From Antitrichia curtipendula (lineage: Eukaryota > Streptophyta > Bryopsida > Hypnales > Leucodontaceae): a stretch of DNA of 64,000 nucleotides. Numbering within the stretch: position 1 is the stretch's first letter; each line of letters starts with the position of its first letter. The position numbers and the translations under genes were made by a program. The DNA lies in the NCBI GenBank assembly GCA_951230915.1, contig OX579642.1, forward strand, positions 8,618,001 through 8,682,000, read 5' to 3'. Under the pieces are notes generated by a model. The model did not search any database and was not told the DNA's origin. It saw only the letters and a program-made list of their open reading frames with translations. This document shows positions 27,029-38,362 of this stretch, piece by piece.

Positions 27029-27539
27029 TTAAGGGTTCATTTGGGCTTCAAATTCCAAATTTCCAAATTTCATCATAGGTGGCAAATAAAAAAATTCCAA
27101 TGTTTTCTCCGAGGATAAAATTGTACATAACATTTAGAGAGGTTGGCTTTTCTTTTTTGGAAGCCTCATCCACATGGAGAAATCAAAGTAAGCTTCAATA
27201 CATGGTGCCAAGATTGTGGCAGTATATCTATGGTGTGCTATTTTTTGAGCTAAATCTCAGACCAAAGAAACAAATCAAGAAAGAAACGCTAAGATGGTTT
27301 GCCAAAAATCTTAAGAATCTTTTGATAAAAAATATAAATGTCATTTAATCCTTTGCCATCAAAAAAAATTTGATGATCCAATGAAGGATTTGTTTGAACA
27401 ACATTTGTAGGAATGAAGGTTGCAGATGTTGTTTTTATATTGAAATCGATTGTCCACCATGAATCCTCAAAGAATATGGGATAATTTGAAAATGAGAGCT
27501 TGACCACTCATTGTCAAAATGTCAAAATGATGTTTGATG

Positions 27540-28372
27540 TAGAATTTCACACCTTGTTTAGTCATAGTAGAATAATTTATTTCAAAAACTTTGAACTAAA
27601 AAAGGTTGGTAATTCAATCTAAATTTCATTTCCAAAAATCCGTTTGGGATTTTAAGTTTCTGATCAAAAGTTATGGACAAATTTTTGAGAGGATGTTTGA
27701 AATGTCAAAGAAAGTGTCCCTTCTCAAACTTTTTCAATTCACTTTTTTGAAAATCTTATTTTGCTATTAGAGTTATTCGTAAAGTAAACCTGAGTTTAGA
27801 GGTAAAATTGGGGTTTGAAACCCTGCTTTATGTAAAAAAGCAGGTGAAAAAGTAAAAAGCTCGCGCAATCAACACTAGCAAAACAAAAATTGGGACCAAA
27901 CTTTCTTTCGCATCGAAATGGTTCCTAAAAAAGTTTGGACCTTAGTTTACTTGTCAAAGAAATTGTACATTGACAATTTGAGTGAATGGAGGTTGGACAG
28001 GTTGTTCTTATAATGAAATCCACTATTCTTTATGAACTCTCAAAGGATATGGGTTTATTTGAAGATTGAGCTCCTCCAAGCTCTTACAAGTTACTTACAA
28101 CTCCAACCATTTACATATCCCATATGGGTTGCTTTACCTCCTTTCACCAATTTGTATAAGAGCTTGTTTAAAACTCGGTACCAAACTAGGGATGACTTTA
28201 CGAATAACTGTAATGCCTAAGTGAGGTATGAAATTCTCCTTTAAACACACTTTCTCATTTTGATTTAACTATGAACAGTTCAAAAGCTCCTAGTAATTTT
28301 AATTTGCATATCCCACGTGGATTGTTTCACCTCCTACCTCCCCATATGTATATAAAGAGCTTGATTCCACAA
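27540..28372. mobile_element. Fold-back element relic interrupted by a MITE
   Basis: Positions 27,540-27,768 and 28,212-28,372 resemble the fold-back element at 35,499-36,044: a 'tttagtcatagtagaataa' stretch (27,559-27,577) on one side, and 'gcctaa.tgaggt' then 'atatcccac' on the other. The 443-bp MITE at 27,769-28,211 sits between them. Confidence 0.55.
27769..28211 (-). mobile_element. AGAGTTATTCG MITE, full-length inverted copy
   Basis: It is exactly the length of the copy at 23,901-24,343 and in the opposite orientation. The right end has one change (ACTGT for ACTCT). The plus-strand ORF at 28,032 has a counterpart in the 20.4 kb copy because the MITE sequence is shared; it is not evidence of a gene. 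Confidence 0.85.
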
Positions 28373-28763
28373 TTCGGAACACAATTCCTGAATGGCTTGG
28401 GAAGTAAATTTAAAATTTTTTGTTGTTGTATTTTTTTTCTCTAGGAACTGAATGTGTTTTTAATGTTTTATTAAAAGAGTTTAGAAGCTTTTCTTTGCTA
28501 TCGATCCAATCATGTGTAATTGTGACCCATTGACTTTACACAACGTAGTTACTGCAATTATGACAATTCTTGACATTTGTCGTCGTAGTTACTTATGGAT
28601 GTAGAATATTTCATACCATATCATCCAAGGGATGAAATGGTGTGGAATATTTTCACACCATTCCGTCCAAGAGAGGGCACTCCTCTTTTTTTGTTATTGA
28701 ATGTTATGTAGACTTCAAACTGATCACTTTTTGCCCCTCACAATGAAATATGACCACCCTTAA

Positions 28764-29315
28764 CCCCTAAAGTCCCATTGTCCCCTCGGGGGACAAATGG
28801 GAGTTTGGGCAGGTACCTACAGGCTGAATTTTTGTTTTGATTTTTTGAAATTTTTTTTTAAGATAGAAAAACTGATTATTTTTGTGGGAATATAATTTTT
28901 ATTTCAATTGGTGCCCGGGAGCAAAAGTTATACTACAAAAAGCCCAAAACAAAACTCGGCGAGCAACAGAAAAAAAAATCACAAAAAATCAAAATAAAAT
29001 TTAAAATTTTTTTTGTCCTAAAATATTAGATTTTTATATATATGTAAAGCTTTGATTCATTCTATTTGGACTAATAATGAGAAAGTTATGGACAATCTTG
29101 TTTTTCGGGTAATCTAAGCATCTTCTTGAAAAAATAACTTATAGGATTCATTTTTTAACGCAATTTTCACAATTTTGATCTTAGACAAGTGAAGTACCAG
29201 ATCCTACGGTTAGATTTTGAGAAAAAAAATGTTTTTATGTTTTCTTGGATGAACACAACAAAAATGGCAGTTTTTAGTGGTTTCTGGCCAGAAAATGGCC
29301 TTGGGACTTTAGGGG
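28764..29315. mobile_element. TTAA-flanked piggyBac-like MITE
   Basis: TTAA flanks both sides (28,760-28,763 and 29,316-29,319). The ends CCCCTAAAGTCCCA and TGGGACTTTAGGGG are perfect inverted repeats of 14 bp. At 552 bp it is the shortest clear copy and has the best preserved ends. There is no transposase. Confidence 0.85.
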
Positions 29316-29372
29316 TTAAAGTTTTGTGATATTAAATGTTTTCATCAAACGATTCCCTCATTTATTCTGTAT

Positions 29373-29500
29373 AGTGGGACGCCCCACCACGAGGGCGTCC
29401 CGCTGTGTGAGAACCCTGCAACGAGGCCCGAGGGCGTAGCCCGAGGGTGAGTGACGGGGACCTCACACAGCGGGATGCCTGAGTGGTGGGGGTCCCGCTG
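29373..29500. repeat. GC-rich inverted repeat
   Basis: The left arm (AGTGGGACGCCCCACCAC, then CGCTGTGTGAG) pairs with the right arm (CTCACACAGCG, then GTGGTGGGGGTCCCGCT). The loop between contains 'gggcgtagcccgaggg', itself partly self-complementary. Its base composition is unlike the AT-rich surroundings, pointing to an inserted element end. Confidence 0.7.
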
Positions 29501-29527
29501 CGTTAAGCACAAACTACCAGGTACTGA

Positions 29528-29586
29528 TTACAGCTCCTGGCACCGGTTATAGTGCCAGGCACTGTAACCAGTGCCAGGAGCTGTAA
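29528..29586. repeat. 22-bp stem, 15-nt loop hairpin
   Basis: The arm 29,528-29,549 pairs with 29,565-29,586 with a single mismatch. The loop repeats part of the stem motif (TGCCAGGCA). It lies 28 bp after the GC-rich inverted repeat and may be part of the same element. Confidence 0.75.
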
Positions 29587-32497
29587 CGGAAGCATTACGC
29601 TCCATAATCAAGTTGTTTTTCCTAAAGCAAAGGGCTCCGGAGTGCTTAACGTATCAGTAACGTCCTCAAGTCCCCCCAAGTTCTGCCCAGGCTGTAGATT
29701 GACAGTGCAACATGACATGAAAATTAAAGCAAGAAAGACGTAAACCAACTAAGTTAACTAACAGTATATATTCTATAAATTTTTATCAAAATTGAATTCC
29801 ACACAGAATGTTCTAGAAGATTACGTGTTCAAGGACTTTGGAATGGGGTGGGTGATTAAAGTTTACACGTTAAAATATATCACATTCACTTGAGACGGAC
29901 TTTCTGAGTTTCCATTCCAGGTGCTGCTGATGTCAATAATGATCCTGTATTAAACCAACTAATAATGTACCTATCCTGCTTATGAAATGGCTTTCTTGCA
30001 TGCCTTCGCCATGAATGATTTAACGTCTAATAAAAAGTCTTTGAACTCATAAACCAAGCACAAAGATAAAATTCTCATGGGTTGGGTTGACAATTTCATG
30101 CACGTGGACGATGGCATATTAAGTTCGACTGTTGAAACGGGAGTGTGAAGTTTTGGGTCTTCAATCCTTCACGTGCCCCGGGAGTCCATTGACAACACAT
30201 GTGTGGTTTGCAAGTAAACACAACCCGGTTCGGATTTGGAAAGGATATTTTCACTACCGACATTGATTGTCCACCAATTCACATAAGCTTACCTTGTCTC
30301 CATGATCAGTTGAAAAAAGTTTCACACATGGAAAGACCACTTAAGGTAAACCAGCCCATTGTGGTCAGAATTTCGAGTCTGCCCTCATGCCATTGCTAAA
30401 AAAATTCAAATTTTTTCTCACTCAAAGATAAGTGTGAGAAATAGTGAGAGCAATTGAAATTTTATTTTTCAGACAAAGTGTGAATTAGTTATGTATTTTT
30501 GAAGTGATCTTCTCAACACGGTCCACATGCTGCCCCATAACCAACAAAAAGTGTATCCAATATGCTCATCTTAATCACCTAAAGTGGTCACAATAATTTC
30601 TAATGTGGAATGCCATGAAAAATCACTTCCTATGATGATTTACACTGAAAAATTGGGTGTTCCTAATGAGGTCACTAATCACTCCATAGGTGTCAGGTTA
30701 GATATTGATTGTGGTCTGAAAAACCATCATGGGGTCATAAGATGTCCACTATGAGTCATCTGACCGTAATGGGCTGGTTTACCTTATACCTAATCACTTA
30801 AGCTCATGTGGTGCAAATGGTGAGCAATTGAATGTGATGGAGTTTTTTCCCGTGTAGGAAGATAAAAAATACTAAGATTGCGAAATTTTCAGAATTCTTT
30901 TTGCAAAATGAAATTTCTGTGAATTTTGGGAGCCAAAAATTGTTCTGAACCAATTCCCAATCACTAGAGTCTTCCAATTCCGATCACTCAAGAACTAGCT
31001 TCCTACTATCTATTTCTTGTTATTTTTTGCATACTTTAGGACATATGTCATGATCTTACTAGTTCCAAAGTTAAAAAAGAATAAAAAACACATTACAAGC
31101 CTTGATTGGAAATAGGGGCACTACCGGTTGGGAATTGGTCCCTAGTTAGAAATGGGTGGTCTTACTATATATGGATAACAGGCTCAAGAATTGTCGACCT
31201 AAGAGCTGAAACCAAATTTTGGGGAGGCGAAGCTTCTTGGAAAAAAAATTCAGAAAAATTTCCTTGAAAGACAAGTGGAATTGGCAACTAACCGAAGTTG
31301 TTTCATGTTTTTTGGAGATTTGTGGAATTAGATATCAAATTTTGAAGTTGAAATGGCATAGGACTCTAAAATTGCTGACCTCTTAAAATATACATTGTTT
31401 GTAAATTGTTGAAGGTTGTGAAAAAACAACATGTACATGTAGTGTAAATTTGAAAAGGTCAGCAATTCTAGAGCATGTATGATTTTAGAGCTCGGCATCA
31501 TGTTAGCGGAGACATCTATAATCGATCAAATAAGCGATTGTGAACATGATTTGAAGTAGTGCAATGCAAAGTACATATTTCTTGAGGTGCAAAGAAAGAA
31601 ATGATGGAAATTGCCCCCCAAAATTGGTAATTTCATTACTTGAACTGAAATTATCATGAATTTTGGAAGCCAAAATTTGGTCTGGACTCATATTCAATAT
31701 ATGAAGTTTTTAAGTTCCAATCATTCAAGAACTATTTTCCCACTCACTATGTTCAACTTTCTTACTCACTACTTTGGGACATGTGTCATGACCTAATTAG
31801 TCCCAACTTTGAAAAGGAGGAAAAAGAAATTCCAAGCTTTGATTGGAAGTAACTACACCCTACAATTGATTATGGAGCTTTGGTTGGAAATGTGTGGTCC
31901 TACCTTACCTCGATAATATTGACTTAGTTGTGCATGATTGATACTTGGAAAAAAATAGTGGTTAGAAAAATAATTGGTTGAATTTTAAAAGCGTAGGAAA
32001 AAAAACAATGAAAATATGTAGGAAAATTTCTATTTCTAATAAAAAATAGAAAAAATAATAATTAGAATGGATACTTGAAAACACGGTTGATTGTAGGAAT
32101 TGGAGGAAAATAACTAGTGAATTAAAAATAAATAAATAAACCAATAATTGACAAATTTATGTATTCCAATAATATTCACTTGTGCAATGTGCATGGTTCA
32201 ATGTTGGGGGAAAATCGGCAATTAGTGCAAAGTGAGTTGGTGAAAATGAAAAAATAACCGGTTGGCTAGAGAACATTATTAGACATTAATGTCAAGTCCT
32301 ACTAGTTCATCACAAACATCAAATTTTTATTTTTTGCAAATCCAAAGGTGTAGAACGAGGGACAACATTAAGAAATATAATATTTTTGAGACTATCTAAT
32401 GGAATGGTGACAAATTTACCTCAAAAAATCGCAAAAGATTGGCACTATAACAAAAAAAACTCAAACAAATGAAACACAATCCATTGCAAAGGGTTAA

Positions 32498-32725
32498 AAT
32501 ACAAACCCGTCAGCTACAAGTGACATAATAGGGAGAACCAAGACAAATAAGACACCAACTCCAAGACTGGACTGGACCCACCAATGGAATGAGGCAAACA
32601 ACTCCATGCCCAATGCGAGAGAGGTCATGGGGTCTCTCATGGCCAATTGCAAGGAAGCAACCCACCATGCCAAGGAGCCCTTCATGGGGGCTAAAGCACA
32701 AACCATTATAACAACTTCAATGTGA
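32498..32725 (+). other. Possible short gene fragment (uncertain)
   Basis: An open stretch of 75 codons lies in a patch richer in G and C than its surroundings. It reads like coding sequence in places (for example REVMGSLMANCKEATHHAKE), but has no domain I know. The complement is also partly open, so strand and reality are both doubtful. Confidence 0.2.
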
Positions 32726-35498
32726 ATTTGGTATTGAAAGGATTGGAATTGGATTGAAAAATCATGTTTTTTTTAATTCAATGACCCTTCCATGTGCTTT
32801 CTATTACTATAAGACCTCGTGGTTCTTTTACACATTTTTGTAGACATCCACCTATTTTTGTGTAAACAATAACATCAAACATAACATTAAGGTGGTGTAC
32901 AAATGTCAAACACGGGGTTCTCATAGTGTACGCATCAATTGGTAAAAGATTAATTCTAAGTATTCTACAATCTCAAGGGACACTTTGGAATTACCATATA
33001 CTGCAACCTTGTAGGGAATTGAAAGAACCACATTAGAATCCAAATGACCGAGATTAGTCTTCCTTAGAAGAAATTACGGTAAGCTATATGTTTTTGCTTT
33101 GACTGCCTCTAATGTGTGTGTTTTTATTGAAAAATGAATTGATTGAAATAAATGTAAAAATTCTCTAGTTTTTTGTTCTACTACAAAAAAGATATTAAAC
33201 CCAACTTGTCAAAATACATGTGATAATCAAAATGACGACAATGGATCATTCCACCTTACATAATTGTGAGGAAGTTTGATTAGCTAGTGCAATGGAGAGA
33301 AAGCCTCTCTTAATGGAGTTGTTAGTTTATACATGGTAGAAGTACCTCTTGACATCCATTTAAACATCTGAAACCATTGGAGAAGATTCTTATTGCTTCA
33401 ACAGAATTTTTGTGCATTGACATGTCAATTGGTGTCTACATATATATTTATAATTGTTCCTCACATTGTAATTGGTGCTTATGATTTTCTTTTCTACTAA
33501 TCAACGCCTTTCAATCCCAATTTCATACCATCCAAGGTAATTGCATCTAATAGTGACATGTTTACAAACCCATTTGGGCAATCAGCTAGATTTTTGCCTA
33601 AAATGTTAGTCCTACAAATAAGGTGTCGATGGTTCAAAACGAGGCGAATATTAGGGGGGATGGCAAGGCTGAAACTTAAGGCACAACAAAAAGGGATTTG
33701 GGCCCTATCTTAGATATGTTCTAATCCAATGTGTGCTAGAGTTACATCAATGCTTCTTTTAGAGCATCCTTGATCCCAACTGATATATTGGCCTTCAAAA
33801 TTTATTTCTAACTTTTGTTTGGTGTACACTTAGAACTTCAAATTTTTATTATTAGAAGTACATCCCAAATCACTTTGAGAAGGTACAAAAAAATTCAAGT
33901 TTACACATTTGACAATGAAATAAATTGCTTTAGAAGCTAGCTAAAAGGCAAAAATTACAAAGACCTTAGCAAATCACAATTATCAAAAGCAAATTTTGCC
34001 ACTGGCACTTTAAATATAGAATATGTATAAGAGCAATGTCTCTTTGGACCTAAATAAAGTAGTGTCAAATAACTACAATATAGTGGTCTATAATTTTATC
34101 GACTCTTAATAAAGTTACAACACACTCCTACTTGTATGATTTAGAATAGTAGATCATATTCTTTAGAATATATAGGATAAAAATATGTGGAAGAAATTTG
34201 TGAAAAAGTGTCACTTGTCATCTTGTAAATGATGAGAAGTAATGTAGACCCTTGAGAATCTAATGTGGAAATTCAATTTTGGCAACCAGGTGCAAAATTC
34301 AAACCTTAATGTATAATAGTGGCAAATAACTATAGTGTAGTAGTTCCTAATTTGTTGAGTCTTACTGTAAAGTTTCAAAACTCCTGCTTGTATAAGGAAG
34401 AACCAACCATTTGTGACTACAAACCCATATCCAATATGTAGGATGTAGCTATTTCCAACCAAGGTTGGAATAAATTTTCAATCAAAGCTTGGAATGTGCT
34501 TTTTTTTCTTTTTCAAGGTTGGGACTAGTAAGGTCATAACACAAGTTCAAAAGTAGTAAGCAAGAAAGTAGGAAGTAGTGAGCAGGAAAGTAGTTCTTGA
34601 ATGATCGGAAGTGGATGACTCTAGACATCAGATATGGGACTAGACCAACTTTTGCCTTTCAAAATTCATAGCAATTTCAGTTTAAGCAACGAAAATTTCA
34701 AATTTTGGCAATTCCCATCATAGCAATTCATCATTTCTATCTCTACACCTCCATAAATATTTGCTTCACCTTGCACTGCTCCAATTGCTTATTTGATCAA
34801 TTATGGGTGGCTCCACCTTAATTGAGAATAGTAAGGTAGTAGGTCCATAAAGCAACTATGTAAAAGTTGGAATTGAATTTTGGAAAGGTGAAACTTAATG
34901 AAATGTTTTTTCAGTAAATTTTCCTCGACAGAGAAGTGGAATTGGCATCCAAACCAAGTCGTTTCATATTTTTCGGAGCTTTGTGGAATCAGTTACGAAA
35001 TTTTCAAATTGAACTAGTGTAGGGCTCCAAAACCGTCCCCCCCCCCCCTAAATGTACACCACTTGTACATCGGTGAAAGCTACGAAAAAATTCATGTACA
35101 AACGGTGTACATTTTAGGAGGGTGGACGGTTTTGAAGACTGTGCCTTTTTAAGATCATATTCCTTGTATGAGATCGACGTGACTCATAACATTCAAGAGC
35201 TGTGAGAGCAGCTGCCTTCCCTCTGATGGAATGATGTGGAATATTCCACACCCAACATTAGCTAATAAGCCACGCGTCAATAATGTCAGACTTCTGCTCA
35301 GTGCCAAGGTCATGACTGCACAATCAGGTTACTGGGAAATTGAACACCCCCAATTCAGGCAATACAGAAAAAAAAATAGCTTTAAACCAATCAATTCATT
35401 GTGGTCAGTAATTTCACTATTTGAATTCCGTCACATTGTTTTGTAAGCCATTTATGCTCTGTGATTAGGAATTAAAAGACAATTATTTACGTACATAT
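32726..35498. other. Intergenic DNA with repeat remains
   Basis: No gene is supported. It includes the reverse-oriented dispersed repeat at 34,400-34,800. Near 35,025-35,140, TGTACACCACTTGTACAT faces ATGTACAAACGGTGTACA, a fold-back resembling ones near 9,330, 19,180 and 31,390. Confidence 0.5.
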
Positions 35499-36044
35499 GG
35501 GGTGGTAGGAGGTAGAACAACCCATGTGAGATATGTAATTTAGAGTTTGTAATTTCTCAACCGCTCATAGTTAAGTCTAAAGTAGGAATTGTGTTAAAAC
35601 TATAATTTTAGACCTCATTTAGGCATAGTAAAATAACTTTTTCCAAAATACTTTGAACTAAAATAAGTTGAAGAATCAAGTTAAATTTCATCTCCAAAAA
35701 TCCTTTTGAGATTTTAATCTTCCACTAAAAAGTTATAGACAAATTTCATAGAGGGGTTTGAAAGGATTTTTTTTGGACATTTTCATACATCCTCTCTGAA
35801 ATTTGTCTATAACTTTTGATTGAAAGATCTAAATTTAAAAAGGATTTTTGGAGATGAAACTTAGCTTGATTCCCCACCTTTTTTTAGTTCAAATTTAAAA
35901 AAAAAGGTATTCCACTATGCCTAAATGAGGTCTGAAATTATAATTTTAACACAATTTCTACTTTAGACTTAATTATGAGCGGTTGAGAAATTACAAACTC
36001 TAAATTACATATCCCACATAGGTTGTTCTATCTCCTACCACCCC
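35499..36044. mobile_element. 546-bp fold-back element
   Basis: Arms of about 260 bp face each other around 35,771. Paired pieces include GGGGTGGTAGGAGG with CCTCCTACCACCCC-like DNA at the outer ends and GAGTTTGTAATTTCTCAACC with its complement. Transcribed through, it would fold into a long hairpin. No gene is inside. Confidence 0.8.
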
Positions 36045-36696
36045 AAGTTTACATAAAGAGCTTCTCTTTTCTACGAAAACAATCAAAACAAATTATTGAT
36101 GACAAATGGTTAGATTTCTTTGGTAGAATACTCAATGAATTCTTTGGGTTTTGACAGACCATCTGTTTTATAATTATTTGTTTGTATATTTTGTCCTAGA
36201 ATTAGCCAAAAAAAAAGATCGCACCATAAATGTACTGCCATTGTCTTGGTCCTGAAGCTTACATTAATAATATGTGGATGCATTTCGTGGATGAAGACTT
36301 CAGAGAGGCAAAGGCAGCCTCTCTGAAGGCTCTTGAATGTTATGACTTGTCAGCGTGATCTCTGTTATTAGACTACCATAGCATTAAATAGCATTAAAAA
36401 TGAAAGAAATGCTTGAGTTGGAATGCAATTTTTCAGTTTAAAAAAGTTTAACTTTAAATTTTAAATTAAAGAAAAAATAGGTATGATAAGATTCCAGAAG
36501 AATTAGGGTTTCCTTTTGGGGCATTGATTGACGAAGGCATGTGAAGGACTACTCCAGCTCAGCTGTTCATCGGGGGCTTCAAGTTAGAATCTCGGATTCA
36601 GTGGAAAAGAGTTGTACAAGTACTCCTCCAAGTCTCAACTTTAGAATCTAATAACACAGGGGTGAGTGAAGGGGGGGAGGGCTTTCTGGTCGAGTC

Positions 36697-37145
36697 TATA
36701 GTACTGCAACGAGCCTCTTGCGGAGGTCCAGTCAAAACGGTGAATGTAAAAATAAAAAAAAGGACCCTCTCTTTTGTGCCATATTCATTTGAATGTTAAC
36801 ATCTCTCATAGCTAATTGGGGATCGGGGTGGATTGACCCCCTTGCGCGGCCTTACCAGGGGTGCATGTAAAAAAAAAGCCCCCTATTTTGGGCCGTTACA
36901 GGATATATTCTTGACTTCATTTAACAAATTTGGGATCTCTTATCGCAAGTATGAATTCAAATTTGCAAAAAAAATCATGTGCAAAAAGCAGGGTTTGTCC
37001 GCAGGGCTGAGCAAGGGGTCAATCCACCCCGGTCCTAATTGGGGGCCTATATGAACTCAAAATTTTGCATAGCAAATAAAAGGTTCCTGCATTTTTCACA
37101 TGTGTAAAGCAAGAGCCTCCGCAAGAGGCTTATTGCACCACTATA
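36697..37145. mobile_element. TATAGT-ended MITE with inner palindrome
   Basis: The left end TATAGTACTGCAACGAGCCT and the right end, complementary over about 30 bp with few mismatches, share the core CCTCTTGCGGAGG. Further in, GGGGTGGATTGACCCC pairs with GGGGTCAATCCACCCC. It is 449 bp without coding capacity. A related inner arm pair (GGGAGGATTGACC and GGTCAATCCTCCC) occurs at 18,675-18,895. Confidence 0.7.
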
Positions 37146-37436
37146 CACCAGGGTTTTTTTTTGGCACCATGGTGCCATACTCCAATATTGTGGCACAATG
37201 ATAGTGGTTTAAATTTGGAGGGACTATCCTCTATTGTATGCATGTTGTATTGCTACAGTGCAAAAAAACACCCTGCTATACACTTGACCGCCCTTTCTTC
37301 TTAGAAGTGCTTGGAAGAACCTATGCACTTAGGATTATACATAGTGTATATTCTACAACAAAGTTTTAAACTTGGAACGTTGGGCTTGTCATTGTGGAAA
37401 TCATCGTATTTGGTATCGTGAGAATAATTTATTTAA

Positions 37437-38358
37437 CCCCTTAAGTTTGTTGGCTATGTTTTCACCAAAAACGTTCCAAAACTGCCATTTCTAGTACAAG
37501 TACAATTATTTTGAATTTTTTTTTGACACATGTAACCGTAGGATCTTGTAGTATACTGACTTGAAAACATGTGGTAAAAATTACAGAAATTTCCACCGTG
37601 TGGATTGCAAGATGTAAGCATTCAAATTCATTGAAATCATTTTTTTGGCCCTGCAAAAAATAGGGGAGCTGCACTTCACAAGCTCACTTTTCTATGAAAA
37701 AATATCCCAAATGGTGGTGCTTCTTTGAAATCTTTTTCCTAGACAAGTTGGCTACATGCTTAAAAAAATTCACATCATTTGGAATTGTACAACATATAGG
37801 AAAAAAATAGTAAATAGAAAGAAGTAGAGAATGATTCAAAATACTAAATAGTTAAGAATTCAATTACGGAATTGAAAAATGCCAATCCCAATGGTTGCAA
37901 TGTTGCAATAAATAATCTACACCCTATGATTTTATTTTTTTCCAATAATATTGAAAATTGAGTAAGATAAACGACTCCAAAGTTCATTTTAGAGTAGAAA
38001 ATCCATAACTGCCTGCAAACTAAAACTCCTCATAACTTTTGACGTATTGGTCAAAATGGAATAATTAAAAGCTTTCCTCGTATATGTAACTCTAGAAAAC
38101 CAATTTCAAATTATTTTATTTGAAAAAAGTGATTTTTTCTTATCTGCCTGGACTGCTTGACCAGAAGAAAAAAAATAACATATTAGGCCATGACTTTTTA
38201 CTCACATTTTCAAATGTCATGAAATTTGGTACATATGAAAGATATTCCTTGTCCCCACCTTCTATTAAATTTTCAGCCTAAAACATGCAAATTTCCAGTT
38301 ACAAGTACCTGCCCAAAATTTCTATACTGCCAAAAAATGCATGTTGGGCCTTTAGGGG
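37437..38358 (+). mobile_element. TTAA-flanked piggyBac-like MITE
   Basis: TTAA flanks both sides (37,433-37,436 and 38,359-38,362). The left end is CCCCTTAAG and the right end CCTTTAGGGG. It is 922 bp and collinear with the copies at 19,748 and 43,048. It lacks the MITE that sits in the former, so it shows that insertion's unfilled site. Confidence 0.8.
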
Positions 38359-38362
38359 TTAA

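Noticed and set aside
20366..28220. Two near-identical ORFs beginning MNSQRIWVY at 20,677 (minus) and 28,032 (plus)
   Set aside because: Both lie in copies of the 443-bp MITE family, so their similarity reflects the shared transposon and not a gene family.
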